Positions 34,373 through 42,286 of a stretch of DNA of 64,000 nt are shown here, piece by piece. Origin of the DNA: Pararhizobium sp. (GTDB taxonomy: Bacteria > Pseudomonadota > Alphaproteobacteria > Rhizobiales > Rhizobiaceae); assembly GCA_017794825.1 (NCBI GenBank), contig CP051237.1, positions 4,544,501-4,608,500 on the forward strand, in the 5' to 3' direction. Each line of letters opens with the position of its first letter. Within the stretch, counting starts at the first letter, position 1. The position numbers were made by a program, and so were the translations under genes. The notes beneath the pieces were generated by a model. It searched no databases. It was not told the DNA's origin and worked only from the letters and a program-made list of their open reading frames with translations.

Positions 34373-35485
34373 TCAGCCGAGGCAGTCGGCCATGGAGTCT
34401 GCAAGGTTTCCGATCAGTGCGAAATAGAGGTCCGGACCGTTGGCGAGTTCTGCGCCGAGCGGGTCCAGAACCGCCGTTTTTGCATTGGTTCCCTCAATGA
34501 TCGTGCTGACGATAGACGATTCGAACTGAGGCTCTGAAAAGACGCAAACGGCCTTGAGGTCCGCGACCTTTTCATGGATCTCGGATATGCGGGCGGCGCC
34601 GGGCGAGACTTCAGGGCTGATGGTGATGCTGCCCGCGGCGGAAAGCCCGAAGCGATTCTCGAAATAGTGATAGGCGTCGTGAAAAACGACGAAAGGCTTT
34701 TCCTTGATCGGCTCGACAATCGGCGCGACCCCCTCGGTCAAGGCTGCCAGTCGGGTCTTCAGATTGGCGAGATTTTGTGCATAGAGCACAGCATTATCCG
34801 GGTCGGCCTTTTGCAGGCTCGCAGCGATGGCGTCCGCCATTGCCGCTGCATTGACCGGATCAAGCCAGATATGCGCGTCGAAACCGTGATCATGATGGCC
34901 GTCATGGTCGTCATGATCCTCGTGCGCATGCTTTTCGTGATCATGATCGTCGTGGTCGTGGCCTTCTTCCTCATGACCCGCTTCTTCATGCTTCTCATGG
35001 TCGTGATCGTCATGGTCCTCATGAGCGTGGTCATCGTGGTCGTCGTGCCCGTCATGAGCTTCGTGATCATGGTCATCGTGGTCGTGGTCCGCGTGATCAT
35101 CATGGCCTTCATGGTCGTGCTCTTCGAACGTCCCTCCCTCGCGGACCTCAAGGAGCGTAAGGCCGGGCGCATCGTCGAGCGCGACGGATGTCGATCCTTC
35201 GGCGATGGTTTCGAGCGGCTTTTCGAGGGACGGTTCGAGCGATGGACCAACCCAGAAGACGACGTCGGCGTCGGCCAGGCTGCGCGCCTGGGAGGGTTTC
35301 AGGCTGTATGTGTGGGGGGAGGCGGCGCCGTCGACCAGAATTTCCGGCGTTCCCGCGCCTTCCATGATGGAGGCGACCAGCGAATGAACCGGCTTTATCG
35401 ATGCGACCACTTTCACGTCGGCCAGAGCCGTGGTTGACAATAATCCGGCTGCGGCGAGAACAGGAAAGGCAAATCGAGCGCTCAT
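34373..35485 (-). CDS. znuA: high-affinity zinc ABC transporter, periplasmic binding protein
   Basis: About 370 residues with a signal peptide (MSARFAFPVLAAAGLLSTTALA). The ATG at 35485 follows GGAG with a 6-base spacer and is preferred to the TTG at 35497. Zinc ligands lie in KPVHSLVASIM, AHIWLDP and the FHDAYHYFENRF block. Between the first two is a very long acidic His-rich loop of about 80 residues with 29 His (residues ~123-200), which collects zinc in the periplasm. It delivers Zn(II) to ZnuB/ZnuC. The gene diverges from znuC-znuB-zur, with a 156-bp spacer that likely holds Zur sites. Confidence 0.93.
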   Translation of the reverse strand: MSARFAFPVLAAAGLLSTTALADVKVVASIKPVHSLVASIMEGAGTPEILVDGAASPHTYSLKPSQARSLADADVVFWVGPSLEPSLEKPLETIAEGSTSVALDDAPGLTLLEVREGGTFEEHDHEGHDDHADHDHDDHDHEAHDGHDDHDDHAHEDHDDHDHEKHEEAGHEEEGHDHDDHDHEKHAHEDHDDHDGHHDHGFDAHIWLDPVNAAAMADAIAASLQKADPDNAVLYAQNLANLKTRLAALTEGVAPIVEPIKEKPFVVFHDAYHYFENRFGLSAAGSITISPEVSPGAARISEIHEKVADLKAVCVFSEPQFESSIVSTIIEGTNAKTAVLDPLGAELANGPDLYFALIGNLADSMADCLG

Positions 35486-35497
35486 GGTGGTCTCCAA

Positions 35498-35541
35498 TAT
35501 GTTATGTTATTACGTACGTTGCGTAACGCTATAACGTCTGG
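35498..35541. promoter_or_regulatory. candidate Zur-binding region between znuA and znuC
   Basis: AT-rich imperfect repeats GTTATGTTATTACG (35501-35514) and GTAACGCTATAACG (35523-35536) sit just upstream of znuA. They resemble the ATGTTAT-type half-sites known for alphaproteobacterial Zur, and the regulator gene zur lies in the divergent operon. The match to a consensus is judged by eye. Confidence 0.5.
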
Positions 35542-35641
35542 CATAGATCAGTGCAAGCGTTCACCAGGCCCCGCGAGGTTTCTGGTCGATTGTTTCGGGC
35601 GTGAAAATGATGAACAAACAACAGGAACTGTGGATTAACGC

Positions 35642-36475
35642 GTGTTGAGTCCGTCCAAAACACTCGTCGACCTCAAGAACGCCGGGATTTACCGGTCCGG
35701 CCGATGGCTTGTTCGGGGCGTCGATCTCAGCGTTTCGCGCGGTGAAATCGTCACGCTTATCGGACCGAACGGGTCCGGCAAATCGACGACGGCGCGAATG
35801 GCGCTGGGGCTCCTCAAACCCGACGAGGGAACGTCGACCCAGGCCAAATCGCTCAAGGTCGCCTATGTGCCGCAGAAGATCGCCGTCGACTGGACCCTGC
35901 CTCTGACCGTCGCGCGCTTCATGCGGCTGACCCAGACGCTGGATGACTCTGCACTGCGCAACGCGCTGCAGACAACAGGGGTCGCGCATCTTGAGAAGGC
36001 GGAGGTCGGCGATCTGTCCGGCGGCGAATTTCAACGCGCCATGATGGCGCGCGCGCTCGCCCGCAAACCCGATTTCCTCGTTCTCGACGAGCCCGTCCAG
36101 GGCGTCGACTATTCCGGTGAAATCGAGCTGTATGACCTGATCGGCAAGATACGCGACACGCTTCAATGCGGCATTCTGCTGATCTCCCACGATCTGCATG
36201 TCGTCATGGCCGCCACCGATCAAGTGGTCTGCCTCAACGGACATGTCTGCTGCAAGGGAACGCCGCAGATCGTCGCCAAAAGCGACGAATACCGCAAGCT
36301 GTTCGGCGAAAGGGCGGCCTCCCTGGCCCTCTATCAACACGATCACGACCATGTCCACCTGCCGGACGGAACGGTGCGCCATGCGGACGGGAGCATAACC
36401 GACCACTGCCACCCCGACGACGGGCATCACCATGCCGATGATATGGAACAGGCGGAGGCGCGCAATGCTGGATGA
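35642..36475 (+). CDS. znuC: zinc ABC transporter ATPase
   Basis: 277 residues. Motifs are Walker A GPNGSGKST (41-49), signature LSGGEFQRAMMARAL, Walker B FLVLDEPVQGVD and the switch His in LISHDLHVVM. A C-terminal tail beyond the ATPase fold is His-rich (HDHDHVHLPDG, DHCHPDDGHHHADD), a known trait of ZnuC that may sense or buffer cytoplasmic zinc. The start is GTG. The gene overlaps znuB by 11 bp. Confidence 0.93.
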   Translation: MLSPSKTLVDLKNAGIYRSGRWLVRGVDLSVSRGEIVTLIGPNGSGKSTTARMALGLLKPDEGTSTQAKSLKVAYVPQKIAVDWTLPLTVARFMRLTQTLDDSALRNALQTTGVAHLEKAEVGDLSGGEFQRAMMARALARKPDFLVLDEPVQGVDYSGEIELYDLIGKIRDTLQCGILLISHDLHVVMAATDQVVCLNGHVCCKGTPQIVAKSDEYRKLFGERAASLALYQHDHDHVHLPDGTVRHADGSITDHCHPDDGHHHADDMEQAEARNAG

Positions 36476-37280
36476 TTTCTTCGTTCGCGCAATTGTCGCC
36501 GGCGTCGGCGTCGCCATCGTGGCGGCTCCGCTGGGCTGTTTCGTTGTCTGGCGCCGGCTTGCCTATTTCGGCGACACCCTGTCTCATGCGGCCCTCCTTG
36601 GCGTGGCGCTTGCCCTGTTCTTCCAGATCGATGTCGTATTCGCGGTGTTCATTGTCTGCGCCCTGGTTGCGCTTGCGCTGGTCGCCTTGCAACAGCGGGC
36701 CTCCCTGTCGTCCGACTCATTGCTCGGTCTGCTCGCCCATTCGTCGCTGGCGCTTGGTCTGGTGGTTCTGGCTTTCATGACCTGGGTTCGCGTCGATCTG
36801 ATGGGGTTGCTGTTCGGCGATATTCTCGCCGTGTCGAAAGCGGACATCGCGTTGATCTATGGAGGCGGCGCTGTCGTGCTCGCGATCCTTGCATTGATTT
36901 GGCGTCCTCTTTTTGCATCGACGGTCAACCGCGAACTGGCGGCGGCCGAAGGCATGGCGCCGGAAAAAACCAATATCGTCTTCATGCTCCTGATGGCGAT
37001 CGTCATTGCAATCGCGATGAAAATCGTCGGCGTCCTACTCATCACCGCGCTGCTGATCATTCCGGCTGCAACCGCCAGGCGCCTGGCGCACGGTCCCGAG
37101 ATCATGGCCATATTGGCGGCGTTGATCGGAATTTCGGCCGTTATCATCGGTCTTTTCGGCTCCCTGCAATGGGACACGCCTTCCGGACCGTCCATCGTGG
37201 TCGCCGCATTGCTGCTGTTCATCATCAGTCTCACGCCGGTCTATTCCATTTTCGTCCGCAGGAAGGACATAGCCAAATGA
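36465..37280 (+). CDS. znuB: zinc ABC transporter permease
   Basis: About 271 residues with eight or so membrane helices of the ABC-3 permease family: PLGCFVVWRRLAYFGDTLSHAALLGVAL, the conserved AVEGM-like EGMAPEKTN, and ALLIIPAATARRLA. The ATG at 36465 has GGAGG at 36454-36458 and starts at the family N-terminus (MLDDFFVRA). The stop overlaps zur by 4 bp (ATGA). It forms the membrane channel for zinc import. Confidence 0.93.
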   Translation: MLDDFFVRAIVAGVGVAIVAAPLGCFVVWRRLAYFGDTLSHAALLGVALALFFQIDVVFAVFIVCALVALALVALQQRASLSSDSLLGLLAHSSLALGLVVLAFMTWVRVDLMGLLFGDILAVSKADIALIYGGGAVVLAILALIWRPLFASTVNRELAAAEGMAPEKTNIVFMLLMAIVIAIAMKIVGVLLITALLIIPAATARRLAHGPEIMAILAALIGISAVIIGLFGSLQWDTPSGPSIVVAALLLFIISLTPVYSIFVRRKDIAK

Positions 37281-37684
37281 CCCCATCCACCGAGGCTCCG
37301 AAGCTTACGAAGAACCAGACCCTGGTTTACAGGGCGCTGAAATCCGCGGAAGAACCGCTGAGCGCCTACTCGATCCTCGACCAGTTGCGCGACGATGGAT
37401 TCAGGGCGCCGCTGCAGGTCTACCGCGCGCTCGACAAGCTGATCGAATTCGGCCTGATCCATCGTCTGGAAAGCATCAATTCCTTTGTCGCCTGTCGTCA
37501 TCCGGATTGCGGGACGCACGAGATGGTCGCTTTTGCGATTTGCGAGAGCTGCAACCGGGTCATCGAGATCACCGACGACGCCATGGCCAGCAATCTCGCC
37601 AGTCTCGCCCGAGCCAACGGGTTTTCCGTGAGCCGATCGACCATCGAGCTTCGCGGTCTGTGCGATACGTGCAGGGTGCATTGA
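37277..37684 (+). CDS. zur: zinc uptake regulator, Fur family
   Basis: 135 residues. A winged-helix N-terminal domain (LTKNQTLVYRALKSAEEPLSAYSILDQL, LQVYRALDKLIEFGLIHRLES) carries metal sites typical of Zur: C73 and C78 (CRHPDC), C89 and C92 (CESCN), and C129 and C132 (CDTCR). It represses zinc uptake genes when zinc is bound. Translational coupling to znuB makes autogenous control of the operon likely. Confidence 0.92.
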   Translation: MTPSTEAPKLTKNQTLVYRALKSAEEPLSAYSILDQLRDDGFRAPLQVYRALDKLIEFGLIHRLESINSFVACRHPDCGTHEMVAFAICESCNRVIEITDDAMASNLASLARANGFSVSRSTIELRGLCDTCRVH

Positions 37685-37808
37685 GCTATTTCACTGCTCA
37701 ATTTATCCGCGGCATGATGCGACTGTTGAACTGAATCCAGATAATAACGGAACCTATAACCTTTCCCGGACGTTGACGTTCTCAATCAATAATTTGGGGA
37801 CACGCAAC

Positions 37809-38270
37809 GTGCAGGAATTTTATTCCAAGATATCGCTTGTCTATTTCGTCGCCGCCACGACGGTTCTCATGGCGCTGGCGTTTTTCCTCCTCGGCACGGC
37901 GCTGTGGGAAATGTGGCAGATAACGCATGGCGAGGACGCCGCCAGCACGGCGCTTTCCAGCATAAGTCTTCTGATCATCGGCTTCGCGGTGATTGAAACC
38001 GCCAAGTTCATCGCCGAGGAAGAGGTGCTTCGAAGCAGGGAACTGCGTTCGACCCGGGAATCGCGGCGCTCGATCACGAAATTCATTACGATCATCGTCA
38101 TCGCAGCAAGCCTCGAGGCGCTCGTCATGGTGTTCCAGGCGACCCGCGAGGGCATCCAGTTCGCGATCTATCCGGCCGCGCTGTTTCTGGCCGCGACCAT
38201 GTCTCTGGTCAGTCTCGGCGTCTATCAATGGCTTTCCAGCCGGATCGGAGATCATCATGATCGTGACTGA
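37809..38270 (+). CDS. four-helix inner-membrane protein of unknown function
   Basis: About 153 residues from the GTG at 37809, which follows GGGGA with an 8-base spacer; a longer frame starts at TTG 37773. There are four hydrophobic segments (YFVAATTVLMALAFFLLGTAL, LSSISLLIIGFAVIETAKFI, FITIIVIAASLEALVMVF, FAIYPAALFLAATMSLVSLG) and a conserved-looking EEEVLRSRELRSTRESRRSITKF between helices 2 and 3. The family was not recognised. It follows zur by 124 bp and may be separate from it. Confidence 0.65.
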   Translation: MQEFYSKISLVYFVAATTVLMALAFFLLGTALWEMWQITHGEDAASTALSSISLLIIGFAVIETAKFIAEEEVLRSRELRSTRESRRSITKFITIIVIAASLEALVMVFQATREGIQFAIYPAALFLAATMSLVSLGVYQWLSSRIGDHHDRD

Positions 38271-38395
38271 GAATGCGGACCCAACCCGTGATACGGCGAA
38301 CGGTGCGGCATAGCGCTCAGCCGATCTTGCAACAAGAACGAAGCATCCTGTCTGGGACCCGATTGCAACAGAATAGCTGAAGGATGCGCAGAAAT

Positions 38396-38647
38396 ATGAA
38401 GTGCCCGATCGACGACGAAAATCTTGTGATGTCCGAGCGCAGCGGCGTGGAAATCGACTATTGTCCAAAGTGCCGCGGCGTGTGGTTGGATCGTGGAGAA
38501 TTGGACAAGATTGTTTAACGCGCATCATCGAATTCCGCGAACGAGCGGAGGACTTCCCGTTCAGACGATCATGACGACAGTTTCGGCCGGAAACCCCATC
38601 GCAAGAAAAAGCGGGAGTCATTCCTGAGTGAACTGTTCGATTTCTAG
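38396..38647 (+). pseudogene. TFIIB-type zinc-ribbon protein gene with an in-frame stop
   Basis: Codons 1-40 read MKCPIDDENLVMSERSGVEI, then DYCPKCRGVWLDRGELDKIV, a complete zf-TFIIB ribbon with CxxxxD...CPKC. A TAA at 38516-38518 then interrupts the gene. The same frame continues with RASSNSANERRTSRSDD and the family's usual C-terminus (HRKKKRESFLSELFDF) to TAG at 38645-38647. Homologues normally continue ...IIERA, so a single change from GAA or CAA to TAA is the simplest explanation. The 40-residue peptide might still fold as a zinc ribbon. Confidence 0.8.
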
Positions 38648-38667
38648 ATCGAAGAGTCTCTCCACCA

Positions 38668-40443
38668 TCAGAACGGCCACACGATCATGATCATCGGAAC
38701 CGCGACGGCGATGACGATGATTTCCAGCGGCAGGCCCATGCGCCAGTAATCGCCGAAGGCGTATCCGCCCGGCCCGAGGATCAGCGTGTTGTTCTTGTGG
38801 CCGATCGGGGTGAGGAACGCGCAGGACGCAGCGACCGCGACCGCCATCAGGAACGGGTCCGGGCTGGCGCCGAGACTTTCGGCGATGTCGACGGCGACAG
38901 GCGCCGCGATGACGGCCGTGGCGGTGTTGTTGAGCACGTCCGACAGGGTCATGGTCACCACCATCAGCAGCGTGAGCACCACCCAGGCCGGCGCGCCGGC
39001 GGCGACCGCGACCAGCACATCGGCGATCAGCTCCGTGCCGCCGGAATTTTCAAGCGCCACGCCGAGCGGGATCATCGATCCGAGAAGGACCACCACCGGC
39101 CATTCGATATCGTCATAGACCTCGCGCAAGGGAATGATGTCGGTGAGAACATAGATCACGACGACGGCGGCCAGCGCGACCGGCAGATAGAGAACGCCGA
39201 AGCTCGCGAGCGCCACGGCCGCCGCGAATACGCCGGCCGCGAGGCCTGCGCGTCCGTGCTGGGTGACCTGCAGGCCCCGCTCGGCCAGCGGCAGGGCGCC
39301 GATCTGGTTCGCCGCTTCTTCCACACGGCCCGCCGGACCGATCAACAGCAGGATATCGCCGGCTGCGATGGGCTGGCGGCGCACCCGCTGGCGGAACCTC
39401 TTGCCGCGCCGCGATATTCCGAGCAGCGTCACGTTGTAGCGCCGGAGCAGACGAACGTCGTCGGCGGAGCGGCCCTGGATGCGGGAATCGCGCGGCACCA
39501 CTACCTCGATCACCTTCAGGTCGGAGCCGGCCTCCTCGCGGTGCTTTTCCTCGCCAATGAACCCCAGCTTCAGTTTGCCAACAAAGGAGTCGATGGCGTC
39601 CGGCGTGGCGTCGACGACGATCAGATCGCCCTGTCTTATCTCCTCGCGCCGTGCGGCGCCGGGCAGCCGCCGGCCATTGCGGACAAGGCCGAGGACGACG
39701 ACCTCCAGCTCCGCCGCATCCTCGTCAAGATCGGCGACGGTCTTTCCGATCGCCGGCGATTCTTCCTTGACGACCAGTTCCGCCACGTAACCGTGCAGGT
39801 CTTTCAGCTCGGAACCGGCGTTCCGTTCCGTCACCGACGCCGGTATCAGGCGCCAGCCGATCGTCGCGACAAATGCGATCCCCACGACCGCGCAGACGAC
39901 GCCGACCGGCGCGAAGTCGAACATCTGAAATCCTTCGCCGAACTCGCGTTGTCGAAAGGAGGCGATGATGATGTTGGGCGGCGTGCCTATGAGCGTGATC
40001 AGGCCTCCGAGAATGGTGGCGAAGGACAGCGGCATCAGGGTGATCGCCGGGCTGCGATTGGCGCGCGCGGCCGCCTGGATGTCGACGGGCATCAACAGCG
40101 CGAGCGCCGCGACATTGTTCATGAAGGCTGACAGCACGGCGCCGATGCCGGCAAGCTTGAGGATATGGCGGCCAACGGACTGGCCGCCATCCGCGAGAAA
40201 CCTCATGACGAGATCGATCGCGCCTGAATTGATCAGCCCGCGCGAGACAACGAGGACCAGCGCGACGATGATTGTCGCCGGATGGCCAAAGCCGGAAAAG
40301 GCGTCGTCCTTCGGCACCGCGCCAAAGGCGACGGCGACCAGAAGCGCGGCGAACGCAACCACGTCGTAGCGAAACCGGCCCCAGAGCATCAGGGCGAACA
40401 CGGCGACGAAGAGTGAGAACAGGAAGATCTGATCGGCGGTCAT
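38668..40443 (-). CDS. SLC13-type permease with two TrkA-C domains
   Basis: About 591 residues from the ATG at 40443; a TTG-started extension to 40482 is less likely. N- and C-terminal membrane halves of the DASS/ArsB-NhaD superfamily (GLINSGAIDLV, FMNNVAALALLMPV, TLIGTPPNIIIASFR, SDVLNNTATAVIAAPVAVDIA, FLTPIGHKNNTLILGPGGY) flank a cytoplasmic region with two RCK_C/TrkA-C domains (about 210-390). Relatives transport sulfate, dicarboxylates or other anions. The substrate is not evident; sulfate would suit a sulfated polysaccharide, but that is speculation. Confidence 0.88.
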   Translation of the reverse strand: MTADQIFLFSLFVAVFALMLWGRFRYDVVAFAALLVAVAFGAVPKDDAFSGFGHPATIIVALVLVVSRGLINSGAIDLVMRFLADGGQSVGRHILKLAGIGAVLSAFMNNVAALALLMPVDIQAAARANRSPAITLMPLSFATILGGLITLIGTPPNIIIASFRQREFGEGFQMFDFAPVGVVCAVVGIAFVATIGWRLIPASVTERNAGSELKDLHGYVAELVVKEESPAIGKTVADLDEDAAELEVVVLGLVRNGRRLPGAARREEIRQGDLIVVDATPDAIDSFVGKLKLGFIGEEKHREEAGSDLKVIEVVVPRDSRIQGRSADDVRLLRRYNVTLLGISRRGKRFRQRVRRQPIAAGDILLLIGPAGRVEEAANQIGALPLAERGLQVTQHGRAGLAAGVFAAAVALASFGVLYLPVALAAVVVIYVLTDIIPLREVYDDIEWPVVVLLGSMIPLGVALENSGGTELIADVLVAVAAGAPAWVVLTLLMVVTMTLSDVLNNTATAVIAAPVAVDIAESLGASPDPFLMAVAVAASCAFLTPIGHKNNTLILGPGGYAFGDYWRMGLPLEIIVIAVAVPMIMIVWPF

Positions 40444-40506
40444 GTGATTGTCGGTTCTATGTCCAAAAGAAAGGCATGACAACAGACGGGCCCCGTAAGC
40501 CAGGGG

Positions 40507-41289
40507 TCAGCCGGGGGAAGGCCCTGAAAAGCGTTTTTCATTCGATAACGCGCTGCCCGGAAGCGGGTTCCAGCGTGTGGTTGAATGAATATATTCATTT
40601 AAGTTGTTGTTATTGTTGCGTGACGTGAGAAATGAGACAAATCTGGCTTTGTTTCGGGAATTGGCGTTTTTCGCAGTGTTTGCAATCTGGCTTTGTTTCG
40701 GGAATCCGGGATTTTGCGGTTCGTCGGGCATGACTGGCGGCGTGGCTTCGGCCTCGGCGGGGCAGTCGATCCAGGCCTTGAACGCCTTGGCGCGCCGCGC
40801 GCGGGCCTCGTTGCGGTAGCGCTTCAGCAGGCGGCCGGGATCTTCCAGGCGGCGCGCCGCGCGCGGGTCGAAGAGCGCGGTGATGAGGCGCATCACCAAG
40901 CGGTCTTCCGACCGGGTCAGGGTTTCGCCGGCGAGCGCCCGCTTCACCAGCTCCGCCTCGCTGCAATGGTCGGGATAGGGGGCGGCCAGATTCCTGCCGG
41001 CCTCGAAATCGGCGAGCGCGCGTTCGCAGGATTCAAGCCGGGCTTCGGCTTCCGCCAGCGCCAGGGCGCGGAAGCGCCGCTCGTCGCAGGGGACGAAATC
41101 GGCAAGCGTCAGGTCGGGCCGGCCGAGGATGATACGGAGCCACAGGCCGACGCTGGCCGGATCGGGCCTGGCGGTCGCGCCGTGCCGGCGGGCGTTGCCG
41201 GCGACGACGGCCTTGCCTTCCGGCGTTCTGGGGCCTGTGCTTTCGCTGGCGTTCGCGCGGTTGCGCCGAACGATGTGATTCGCCGTCAC
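40507..41289 (-). CDS. conserved alphaproteobacterial hypothetical protein (RRNRANA...TGPRTPEGKA family)
   Basis: 260 residues. The N-terminal signature is IVRRNRANASESTGPRTPEGKAVVAGNARRHGATA, followed by helices rich in Ala, Arg and Glu (FRALALAEAEARLESCERALADFEAG). A C-terminal tail is variable and Asn-rich (SRNNNNNLNEY). The family is common in rhizobia and its function is unknown. The start is GTG. A LexA-like box lies 125 bp upstream. A 22-bp direct repeat within the 3' part (40640-40661 and 40684-40705) falls in different frames. Confidence 0.75.
   Translation of the reverse strand: MTANHIVRRNRANASESTGPRTPEGKAVVAGNARRHGATARPDPASVGLWLRIILGRPDLTLADFVPCDERRFRALALAEAEARLESCERALADFEAGRNLAAPYPDHCSEAELVKRALAGETLTRSEDRLVMRLITALFDPRAARRLEDPGRLLKRYRNEARARRAKAFKAWIDCPAEAEATPPVMPDEPQNPGFPKQSQIANTAKNANSRNKARFVSFLTSRNNNNNLNEYIHSTTRWNPLPGSALSNEKRFSGPSPG
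40640..40705. repeat. 22-bp direct repeat pair inside the hypothetical gene
   Basis: The same 22 bases, beginning AATCTGGCTTTG and ending TTCGGGAAT, occur at 40640-40661 and 40684-40705. The 44-bp offset is not a multiple of three, so they encode different residues. Confidence 0.85.
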
Positions 41290-41413
41290 AGCGCACCGGG
41301 ATCAGGGTCGGAGGCCTTGTACAGCAAGGTCTGGTGGCTGGAATTCACAGCGACGCCTCAACGTGATTTTGGGCGCGCTTTATAGCATGGCTGGCGGAAA
41401 ATTGCAAGAATTT

Positions 41414-41428
41414 GTTCTTATTTTGTTC
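41414..41428. promoter_or_regulatory. LexA-type SOS box (GTTC-N7-GTTC)
   Basis: GTTC TTATTTT GTTC is an exact match to the direct-repeat form of the LexA box known from alphaproteobacteria. It lies 125 bp upstream of the minus-strand gene starting at 41289 and 118 bp upstream of the plus-strand gene starting at 41546, so either or both could be damage-inducible. Confidence 0.6.
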
Positions 41429-41545
41429 CAATAAGGGGTAGTCAATTGGCTCGAGTGGTTCACGATATATATGACACTCATTTGGGCGAAACTCACGACC
41501 TCTGCTAAGGTGTCTTTGCCTTCATAACTGCCGAGTAAATCTGAA

Positions 41546-41920
41546 ATGTTGGATGTTCGTGATGAAAATCTGCGGCTCATTTATGCAGAGCGGGAAGCCG
41601 AATACATCAGAGCTGGAACAAGAAAGGCGATCCGTCACCTTATTGTGCACGGATTGTTACTCATGTTCATCGCTGTTCTGTTGATTAGTGGACAAGTTTT
41701 CAACGCTGATTCAGTGCTCGAAAAAATTGCACATTCCATTGGCGAGTATTTTTCCGGTGCGTTGGATGACGTCTTTGCAATTGTCGTTTTGGGATTTGTT
41801 TTTGTAGTCTCATGGTTTTCCGCGCTCTACTTCATTCAAGCATTCGCCAACTTGATGAAATTTCGAAGCTTTCGAAAAAATCACAGAGAATTGCTGGATC
41901 GCTATCAGCGTTCAAACTAA
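41546..41920 (+). CDS. small two-helix membrane protein of unknown function
   Basis: 124 residues. A charged N-terminus (MLDVRDENLRLIYAEREAEYIRAGTRKAIRH) is followed by two membrane helices (LIVHGLLLMFIAVLLISGQV and FAIVVLGFVFVVSWFSALYFI) and a basic C-terminus. The base composition is AT-richer than its neighbours. The family was not recognised. A LexA-like box lies upstream. Confidence 0.6.
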   Translation: MLDVRDENLRLIYAEREAEYIRAGTRKAIRHLIVHGLLLMFIAVLLISGQVFNADSVLEKIAHSIGEYFSGALDDVFAIVVLGFVFVVSWFSALYFIQAFANLMKFRSFRKNHRELLDRYQRSN

Positions 41921-42286
41921 CCACGCGGTTTACACATTTTATCAACGAACGCCTATTTAGGATCGGTGCTATATTCATCCCAAGCGCATAATGTTTTTAT
42001 GCGGTCAGACATACGATTGTCCGGCGGGTTTTCAGTTTTTGTCAGACAAGCGCGCCGCTCTCCAGGCGTAAAAAATCGACCCGTTTTACTGCCGGCAATC
42101 TCCATTCCATTTTGCATTCGCCAGTGACGCCGCAGCAGTCAGTTCGCGCGATCAAACGGGCGGGGATTCTGCCGTCTTCGACGCTGCATCGTCGCTCCCG
42201 CTTGACTTGTCACATCTGTGAAGATGCGATTTGCTTAATGACAGGGATGGCCTCACTATACGGGAGACGTGTCGGAGGAAGCGGAC
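41921..42286. other. 366-bp intergenic stretch
   Basis: No gene or clear structure was seen apart from the ribosome site GGAGG (42274-42278) of the AraC-type regulator that follows. Confidence 0.4.

Noticed and set aside
32171..34537. Long + strand frame (788 codons) opposite the MscS-type gene
   Set aside because: A low-complexity Arg/Asp/Gln translation typical of the shadow of a GC-rich gene; the opposite strand has clear domains.
34574..35437. + strand frame with a Val/Met/Ile-rich 'membrane' stretch
   Set aside because: It is the antisense of the ZnuA His/Asp codons (CAT/GAC read as ATG/GTC); it has no start signal and no family.
38797..40131. + strand frame opposite the SLC13 permease
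   Set aside because: A charged low-complexity translation, explained by the antisense of a GC-rich membrane-protein gene.
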